A DNA stretch of 27,778 nt, taken from contig CAKQEP010000014.1 in assembly GCA_934230325.1 (NCBI GenBank), positions 1 to 27,778 of the forward strand, read 5' to 3'. The DNA comes from an uncultured Clostridia bacterium. Lineage in GTDB: Bacteria > Bacillota > Clostridia > Christensenellales > CAG-314. This document shows, in pieces, positions 22,401-27,778 of the stretch. The notes below the pieces were generated by a model that ran no database searches, was not told the origin of the DNA, and was given only the letters and a program-made list of their open reading frames with translations. The position numbers and the translations under genes are program-made. Every line of letters begins with the position of its first letter. Within the stretch, counting starts at the first letter, position 1.

Positions 22401-25400
22401 ACGCGAAGGTCGATTATGGCGGCTTTTTGATATTCGTTGTCGCCGTCCAAATCCGCTACCGTATTGCCCAAACCGTCAATCTTTGTCTTGTAGAAGAATA
22501 TTTCCGTCAAGGAAGAATTGCCGAAAAACGCGCCGTTGCCTATGCTCTGCAACGTACTCGGTATAAGAATTTTTGTTATTTCGGTTTGTCCTTTAAAGGC
22601 ATAGTCGCCTATGGCGGTGACGTGCGCAGGCACTACAAAGGTTTTTTGCGCTATTTTTGTGCCGACGTAAACTACCGTATTACCGTCTTTGTTGTAGGTT
22701 ATGCCGCTTATATCGTTAAACTCGTCATAACCTTCGGGATACGTCACCGTCGTTACGTTGTGCGTGCCGTTTAGCACGTGTCCCAAACCGTATTTGACGG
22801 AGTTGCTGTACGCGATAGACGCGAGCATATCGCAACGCTTAAATACGAGTTGTCCTATGATAATGTTGTCGGCGGTGCTTTCGGGGAATACAAAGGACGT
22901 GAGTTTTGTGCTTTCAAAGGCAAAGTCGCCGATACTTGTCAAATCGCTCTTGCCTCTCTTTGTTTCTTCCGCGTAGTCCGACGGATAAGTCTTAAACTCT
23001 ACCTTTTCTATTCCGCTGTATGCGAAAGCAGATTTGCCTATCTTGCCGATTGTCGCAGGCAACACGATGGATTTTAACGATACAAGACCGTACAACGCTT
23101 TGTCGCTAAGCGTCTTAAGCCCGTCGGGCAACACGTTTAGCAGGGTTTCCCCCGTCGTGTATTGTTTTAGTCCCAACGTTTCCAGCGACAGACACTTGTC
23201 AAACGCGCCGCTTTCTATCGTTTCCAAATCGCTCTTGCCTCTCTTTGCCTCGACGGGGTAATCGGCGGGGTATACGTCAAACAGTACCGTTTTGAGAGAA
23301 GCACATTCGGCAAACAGGGCGGACGGCACTTCCGTAAGGTTGGGAGGAAGAGTTACTTTTTCCAGTGACGTACAACCGTCAAGCCAGTAGGACTCCAAAT
23401 AGGAAGTCGAGTACCCTTTAAAGTCTATCGTGCGAAGTTGTTTCATCTCCGCCAAATCTCCCCAGTAAATTGCGTATATTCCTGCGGGAACGGTAAGATG
23501 CTCTATTGCGGTATACGCAAAAGTCGCATAACCAAACGTCGAAAGACTGTCGGGAAGATTTATGTTTTTGAGTTTTTGGTTGTTGTAAAAAGACATCGCC
23601 AGCGTTTGCAAGTTGCCCGCTCTGCCCGCTATCCACTGTCCTTTGTCGTCTTTGTAGATGGGCTTGTCGGTGTCCTCTATGTTGACGGTGGTAAGGTTTC
23701 CTACGTAAAACTCTTCATAGTTTGGACCTCTCGTCGTAGAATAAAACGCATAACCTTCTATTTCCGTCACGGACGCGGGTATGTTGACCGTTTCCAGCGC
23801 ATTGCAGAACGCAACGCTGAATTGCGGAATGACTTTGAGTCTGTCGGAGAACGTCAACGTTGTCAGCGACGACAACTCGTGCAAGCCGTATATCCCCATC
23901 GTCAAATCTTCCTTGTTGGTCGCGTCGGCGCGCTCAAACTCGAGAGAAGTAAGCCCGACGAGTTGGTCAAACGCGTAGGAATCTATGTTTGTCACCGTGT
24001 TGGGTATTGTGAGCGTCAAAAGTCGCGGACTCTTTGAGAAAGCGTAAGAAGGAATTTCTTTTAAACCTTTGGGTAGAACCACTTCTTCCAAAGCGTAACA
24101 GTTGAAGAATATTCTGCTGCCCAAAACTATGTTTTCGTTATCCTCAAACACTACCTTCTTGATGCCCGTCGTGCCGGAAAACGCCCCTACCCATATTCTC
24201 GTGACGGTGGCGGGAACGGTAAGTACGCCGCCGTTTTCTGCGTAGGTTTTGGGAATAAAGCAGAGTTCCGTCAGGTCGCCCGTTTCGTTTAAACCGTACA
24301 AAATACCGTCAACTGCCTTAAACCTTGCGCTGCCTGCTTCGACGTCTATCGACCTGAGCGCGCTGCAACCGTCAAACACGAGTACCGCGCCGTCTTTTTC
24401 GCCAAAGGTTTTAAGACTTGCGGGGAGAGTTATCGCGGCAAGCGCCGTGCATTGCGCAAAGGCTTCGCTGCCTATCGTTTCTACCTTGCTGGTCTCTTTA
24501 AAGGTGACCGTAGCCAACTGCGTGCAACCGAAAAACGCTTTTTCGCCTATCTCCGTGACGCCGTTGCCTATGATTAGCCCCGTCAATCCTGCGTGATTTA
24601 ACGCGGCGGAAGAACTTATCTTGGTCACCGTGTCGGGTACGACGTAGTTGCCCGTCACGCCTTTGGGTATGTAAATAAGCGTATTGACGCCCTTGTCAAA
24701 AATCACGCCGTCTTTTACTTCAAAGTATGCGCTTTCGTCTTCTATGGTAATTTTGTTTAAACGGTCGCCGAATACGCCCGCAATACTAAACGCAGGCACG
24801 CCTTTGCCTATCGTCAGTTCCGTGACGTAAAAACCGTGCGTACTGCCAAACGCGTTGTCGGCAAATGCAAGCGCGGGAACGGTTTCCCCTTCCGCCGTCA
24901 CGCCCGTACTCTTGACAGTGACCTTATACAAGCCGGAAGTAAACCCAAACGCGCTTTCTTCTATGGTTTGTACGCGAGAAGGCAACTCCAACTCTCTCAA
25001 CCGTTGACAACCGTAAAATGCGTTTTTGGCTATCGTCAGTTTTGTGTCGGCGTTGTCGATAAAGATAAGCTTGGAAATGTTTACGGAATTGTTGAATGCG
25101 TCGCTCTGTATCTCGTCTACCCACTCGGGTATCGTAACGCCCGTAATATACGAGTTGAAAAAGGCTTTTTCGCCTATCTTTGTTACGCCGCTCGGTATCG
25201 TGAGTTCGCCTTTAAATCCCAAAGGCGCCCAGATGAGAGTAGAACCATTGTCGCCGCAAACCATATTGTCTTTTGCAACAAAATCTCCGCCTTCACCCGC
25301 AAAGGTGACTTTGGTCAATTCGTTGCAAAACGTTATTTGATTTATCGCAAAATCTTTAAGGCGAGTGGGAAGTACAATCTCCTTTAATACGGTGAGATAG

Positions 25401-27778
25401 TGGATAGAACGATCTTCCAAAACAAGACCGTCTGCCGCTTCTCCCGCTTTGCCATCAAGAAATTCCAACTTTTCTATGTAATAGTTGTAGCTGATTCCGT
25501 GCGCCTCGACTTTTTCTACCGTAGCGGGAATCGTAAGGGATACCAACGACGTGTTGTGAATCACTCTGCGCCCTATCACCGTCACTTTCCACGTGACTTT
25601 TTGAACTGCGCTTTCCGCCTCGCCTATCTGGACTTCAAACGTGGACGGAACAGTGTACGTCGTTGCGGTGCGCGCGACGGGATAACCTTTGAGTTCCGCA
25701 AATATCGTCGTTTCGTCGGGGGTATGTCCTTTTTTGTAGAACAATACGCCGTCGCAAGAAGCGTACATTCTCTCGTGATTGCCTATGACGTAGTACACGT
25801 TTATGTACGTCAGATTCGTGCAGTAATAAAACGCGCTGCCGCTGTTGTTTATGCCGTAAATTCCCGTTTCTACGTATTGTACCGTGTCGGGTATGTTGAC
25901 GACTTTCATAGTGGTAACGTTGCTAAACGCTTGACCTTCTATTATCTCGACAAGTTTGCCGTCGTACATCGACGGTATAGTCACTTCCGACAGATACGTT
26001 ATGCCTTCGTGGTAGCCTATAATGGAGTAGTTTCCGTTTGCAAGTTTGTAAAACTTGAATACGTCTACCCATTTTGCGTACAAAACCGTGTCTTTGGGTG
26101 TAGTCCAGTTGCCCGAACCTTTGCCTGTGTAATCAGTCAAAAATTGCGTGCCGCTTTGGTCAAGAGTCCAACCGGCAAACGCCATTACGTTGTTTTTGTC
26201 TTTGGGTACGGGGAATACAAAGTTGCTGTCAAAGGTGACTTCAACCGTGTTTTCACCGTCCATAACGCCGCCTTCGTAACTAAACGTGACTGTGTATTTG
26301 TTTGCCGTCCATTGAGCGTAAAGTTTGAGGTCTTGCGCCGTTTCCAATGTGGTACTGCTATACTCTGTGCCGCCCGTAGTGTCCGACCAGTGACGGAAGG
26401 TGTAGCCTAATCTCGTTACGCCGGTAGCAAACGCTATCTTATCACCTACCGCCGCATACGCTTTGGTATATACTGCGTTAGGCTCGAAGTTGGTGTACAT
26501 AACTATTTCGTATGCTTTTACCGTTATCTTTTCCGAACCCATTGCTGTGGCTTTGTTGTAGTAAACGACTTCTATTTCGTTTTCCTTTTGGGTAAGCGTT
26601 ATCTCTTTGCTTATACCGTTGATTTTGCCCATAGATTTGCCGTTGAGAATAACTTCGTATTCCGTCGCTCCGAATACTATAGCCCACCTTACCGTGTTGT
26701 TGCTGTAGGTTACTTTGTCTTTTAAAGAGGGCGAGAAAGTAACAACGTCGCTGTACAACGAGTCGTTTGCGGTGTTGTAAGATACTGCTTTTATGCTGAC
26801 CTCTACGGCTTCGCCCGTCAAAGTAACTTGAGAGAAAGGTAACGAGTTGGTAGACGTTTCGTATTCCTTATCCCCTATCTTGACGATATACTTTGTCGCG
26901 CCTTCTATTTTTTCCCACGTCAATGCGTCGCCTTTTACTTCAAAGGTTGAGTTTTTGGGAGTCGCTATCTTGGTTTTTGTGTAGACAAACTCTTCCGATT
27001 CCGAAGGATTGTAACCTTTGGCTGTGGCTTTAATCTTTATTTTGATGTCGCCTGCGGCGTACTCTTTTAAAGAACCGATACTGCTCAAAGATACGTAATC
27101 TCCGCCGTTTATGCTAACGGCATATGCCTTTGCATGCTCTACTTTTTCAATGGATATTTCTTCTTTATCGTTTACCGACAATTTTGTAACGGCGTCCAAC
27201 CTTCTGTTTAAGTTAAACTTTGCAGAAGCAGAAGTAAGGTATCCTCTTGCCGCCGCTTTGACGGTGAAGTTTATGCCGCTTTCTCTCATCTCGCAATCGC
27301 TGAAGTCAAAGTAAGTACGATAACCTATCTCTTGGTCGGTGTATTGAGCAATGTGCTCGTGCGTTTCGTTGCCGCACTCTACCGTGACTATGTAAGTTTC
27401 AGCATTACGAACAGGCTCGAACTCAAGCATAAAGTCGTTTTCTGTGTTTATTTTGAATATGCTTACTCTGTCAAGCGCTTTGTTTCTGTAATAAGCCGTG
27501 CCTTTGGCATTGTTGTTTAGTACCACTTCTACTCTGTACTCTCCCGCAGGTTTATCTGCAAGATTGTGTCTTGTTTCGTACACTCCAGTAAAAGTGTTGT
27601 CCAAAAGTTTGTTGTTGTTAGAATCGTAAATAGTTACTTTATAACTTACCGAAAGTCCCTTATTTTCCCAACGTACCGTTTCGGAATCGATAGATACGGC
27701 AGGCGTTGAGTCCTTAAATACCGCAAACAAGGTAAGGTTTTGTCCTATTGCTTGGTCGGTATACTGACATGTCAGTTT
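19457..27778 (-). CDS. giant BspA-like LRR surface protein, 5' end outside the window
   Basis: The frame is open from the right edge to a TAA at 19457-19459, giving the last 2773 residues. A TTG at 27730 is only an internal codon, since the frame continues upstream with KLTCQYTDQAIGQNLTLFAV. Order: the tail of an InlB-like repeat, about 420 residues of fibronectin III-like units (for example LTWEKIEGATKYIVKIGDKE), two InlB/Listeria-Bacteroides repeats (GYTFRHWSDTTGG...LYAQW and FAGWTLDQSG...LYAKW, DNA about 26500-26060), then a very long diverged LRR_5 array with recurring IxxxAFxxCxxLxxVxLP patterns, and a short Trp-containing tail (DWYGTF...KIMWNYVKPSTT). No LPXTG or terminal membrane helix is seen. 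Likely exported and used in adhesion or host/substrate contact, by family analogy. DNA-level repeats are much less alike than in the gene at 1-3099. Confidence 0.9.
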   Translation of the reverse strand, partial: KLTCQYTDQAIGQNLTLFAVFKDSTPAVSIDSETVRWENKGLSVSYKVTIYDSNNNKLLDNTFTGVYETRHNLADKPAGEYRVEVVLNNNAKGTAYYRNKALDRVSIFKINTENDFMLEFEPVRNAETYIVTVECGNETHEHIAQYTDQEIGYRTYFDFSDCEMRESGINFTVKAAARGYLTSASAKFNLNRRLDAVTKLSVNDKEEISIEKVEHAKAYAVSINGGDYVSLSSIGSLKEYAAGDIKIKIKATAKGYNPSESEEFVYTKTKIATPKNSTFEVKGDALTWEKIEGATKYIVKIGDKEYETSTNSLPFSQVTLTGEAVEVSIKAVSYNTANDSLYSDVVTFSPSLKDKVTYSNNTVRWAIVFGATEYEVILNGKSMGKINGISKEITLTQKENEIEVVYYNKATAMGSEKITVKAYEIVMYTNFEPNAVYTKAYAAVGDKIAFATGVTRLGYTFRHWSDTTGGTEYSSTTLETAQDLKLYAQWTANKYTVTFSYEGGVMDGENTVEVTFDSNFVFPVPKDKNNVMAFAGWTLDQSGTQFLTDYTGKGSGNWTTPKDTVLYAKWVDVFKFYKLANGNYSIIGYHEGITYLSEVTIPSMYDGKLVEIIEGQAFSNVTTMKVVNIPDTVQYVETGIYGINNSGSAFYYCTNLTYINVYYVIGNHERMYASCDGVLFYKKGHTPDETTIFAELKGYPVARTATTYTVPSTFEVQIGEAESAVQKVTWKVTVIGRRVIHNTSLVSLTIPATVEKVEAHGISYNYYIEKLEFLDGKAGEAADGLVLEDRSIHYLTVLKEIVLPTRLKDFAINQITFCNELTKVTFAGEGGDFVAKDNMVCGDNGSTLIWAPLGFKGELTIPSGVTKIGEKAFFNSYITGVTIPEWVDEIQSDAFNNSVNISKLIFIDNADTKLTIAKNAFYGCQRLRELELPSRVQTIEESAFGFTSGLYKVTVKSTGVTAEGETVPALAFADNAFGSTHGFYVTELTIGKGVPAFSIAGVFGDRLNKITIEDESAYFEVKDGVIFDKGVNTLIYIPKGVTGNYVVPDTVTKISSSAALNHAGLTGLIIGNGVTEIGEKAFFGCTQLATVTFKETSKVETIGSEAFAQCTALAAITLPASLKTFGEKDGAVLVFDGCSALRSIDVEAGSARFKAVDGILYGLNETGDLTELCFIPKTYAENGGVLTVPATVTRIWVGAFSGTTGIKKVVFEDNENIVLGSRIFFNCYALEEVVLPKGLKEIPSYAFSKSPRLLTLTIPNTVTNIDSYAFDQLVGLTSLEFERADATNKEDLTMGIYGLHELSSLTTLTFSDRLKVIPQFSVAFCNALETVNIPASVTEIEGYAFYSTTRGPNYEEFYVGNLTTVNIEDTDKPIYKDDKGQWIAGRAGNLQTLAMSFYNNQKLKNINLPDSLSTFGYATFAYTAIEHLTVPAGIYAIYWGDLAEMKQLRTIDFKGYSTSYLESYWLDGCTSLEKVTLPPNLTEVPSALFAECASLKTVLFDVYPADYPVEAKRGKSDLETIESGAFDKCLSLETLGLKQYTTGETLLNVLPDGLKTLSDKALYGLVSLKSIVLPATIGKIGKSAFAYSGIEKVEFKTYPSDYAEETKRGKSDLTSIGDFAFESTKLTSFVFPESTADNIIIGQLVFKRCDMLASIAYSNSVKYGLGHVLNGTHNVTTVTYPEGYDEFNDISGITYNKDGNTVVYVGTKIAQKTFVVPAHVTAIGDYAFKGQTEITKILIPSTLQSIGNGAFFGNSSLTEIFFYKTKIDGLGNTVADLDGDNEYQKAAIIDLRVISQGAFAYCASLSDFVIPNAITAIEDGAFYGCMNLGKNATAEKPFILPNTVKKYGNKAFYGTGLTYVKLTGDFSDVKFGTHLFAETAYLNNVDLNVEETKITEIPAHTFYRSAISKIDLKGISKIGASAFARCGLITVTIPSTVKEMGAKIFENAKKLTKVTFENNDVLTAFGNETFVDCTSLAEVDMTRLNALIYVGTYTFRNTALKSIELPESVVHLGNTKGRTAPIYSAVYLFRDCAELESVVLSSKLESMGAGIFQDAYKLRSVTYRGYDGDKDKVIMPSTLVSLGNFVFFGSGVRQVDLSLMPAGAKLGSSLFTDCKQLVSAEFNSDITAFNANMFTGCISLKEFDLSKYPSTTKVSSYMFLSSGLESITFHDGIKQVEPAAFKNTPLRSVVLPSSVTTLSNNAFENTALTFVDLTHVTKYGREVFKDCKKLSGVLLNENLESVAESTFEGCKELKEIELPSLVTGIGEKAFKDSALENAVIPARTGAIGKNAFENCANLKSVTFEGKALTSLGDNAFANCAALEQITLPEGLTTIGNYAFINTAVKVVYIPASVVKMGIGVFAGCKELTEFDLSPDNFVFKLNADGVLMDANNAMVAYPANKANLDLTGVETITANMFAGTSLTDLTIPSTVKRIDDYAFAYSVNLKTVSFAEGSMLTSIGQYVFADSTSLTTIDLSNATELTDLDSYAFAKIYAVNVLDLSKSKKLTRISPYAFSFTGAKSVILPDSVVTVGELAFSQAANLTSVTFKSSATFGDNIFEDCVALESVVFEKPIETISKQMFLDCVSLKTIALPEGLKTIDDGAFTFSGLTEVALPKSVEIIGAGAFGACENLATFTIPADSMLKSIGEEAFSASGLTSIKLPASLKNIDEGAFLGCPNLRTIEIAEPTESLTIGRYAFALCTSASIYIPKKVTLNGIGVFEEWTAEQTVYVIGRTASDVVNDWYGTFSDIPVETWQSRCNAKIMWNYVKPSTT

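Noticed and set aside
27728..27730. TTG as start of the giant LRR protein
   Set aside because: The same frame continues upstream to the window edge with an InlB-like ending, so the start lies outside.

Overview
The window looks like chromosomal DNA of a low-to-mid GC Firmicute, most likely an uncultured gut member of the Clostridia. This is an inference. It rests on AGGAG-type ribosome binding sites, TTGACA-17-TATAAT type promoters, hairpin-plus-T terminators, normal stop codon use, BspA-like leucine-rich repeat surface proteins, a DegV-family protein and a fermentative citrate lyase cluster.

Layout, left to right. (1) Positions 1-3099 (+) hold the 3' part of a BspA-like surface protein: Cys-rich modules, an InlB-type repeat, then an array of near-identical 69-bp leucine-rich repeat units. 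(2) Positions 3432-4735 (+) are a stand-alone membrane diguanylate cyclase gene with its own promoter and terminator. (3) Positions 4736-5086 are a convergent gap carrying two copies of a palindromic, MITE-like repeat. (4) Positions 5087-13841 (-) form one tight operon in the order citD-citE-citF-citX-citC-citG-aconitase-icd. It encodes the three citrate lyase subunits, all enzymes that make and attach the lyase prosthetic group, and the two enzymes that take citrate to 2-oxoglutarate with NADPH. (5) Divergent from it are argS and a DJ-1/PfpI gene, each with a clear promoter. (6) Positions 16639-17984 are an accessory insert: a Bro-N/Fic fusion gene and the decayed C-terminal end of what looks like a serine recombinase, framed by direct repeats that duplicate half of the DJ-1 terminator. 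(7) Positions 17996-19241 (-) hold an overlapping DegV-Dabb gene pair. (8) Positions 19457-27778 (-) are the 3' part of a giant LRR surface protein that runs off the right edge.

How the genes work together. CitD/E/F form citrate lyase; CitG makes and CitX attaches the prosthetic group, and CitC acetylates it. Aconitase and IDH compete for, or use, the same citrate pool. No citrate transporter, citrate synthase or oxaloacetate decarboxylase is in the window, so the direction of flux is open. The operon could divide imported citrate between fermentation and glutamate/NADPH supply, or the lyase could run backwards to supply citrate. The two LRR proteins at the edges are probably secreted or surface-exposed adhesins, but neither N-terminus is visible.

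The most unusual pieces are the citrate lyase/aconitase/IDH operon and the Bro-N-Fic cassette inserted at a shared terminator.
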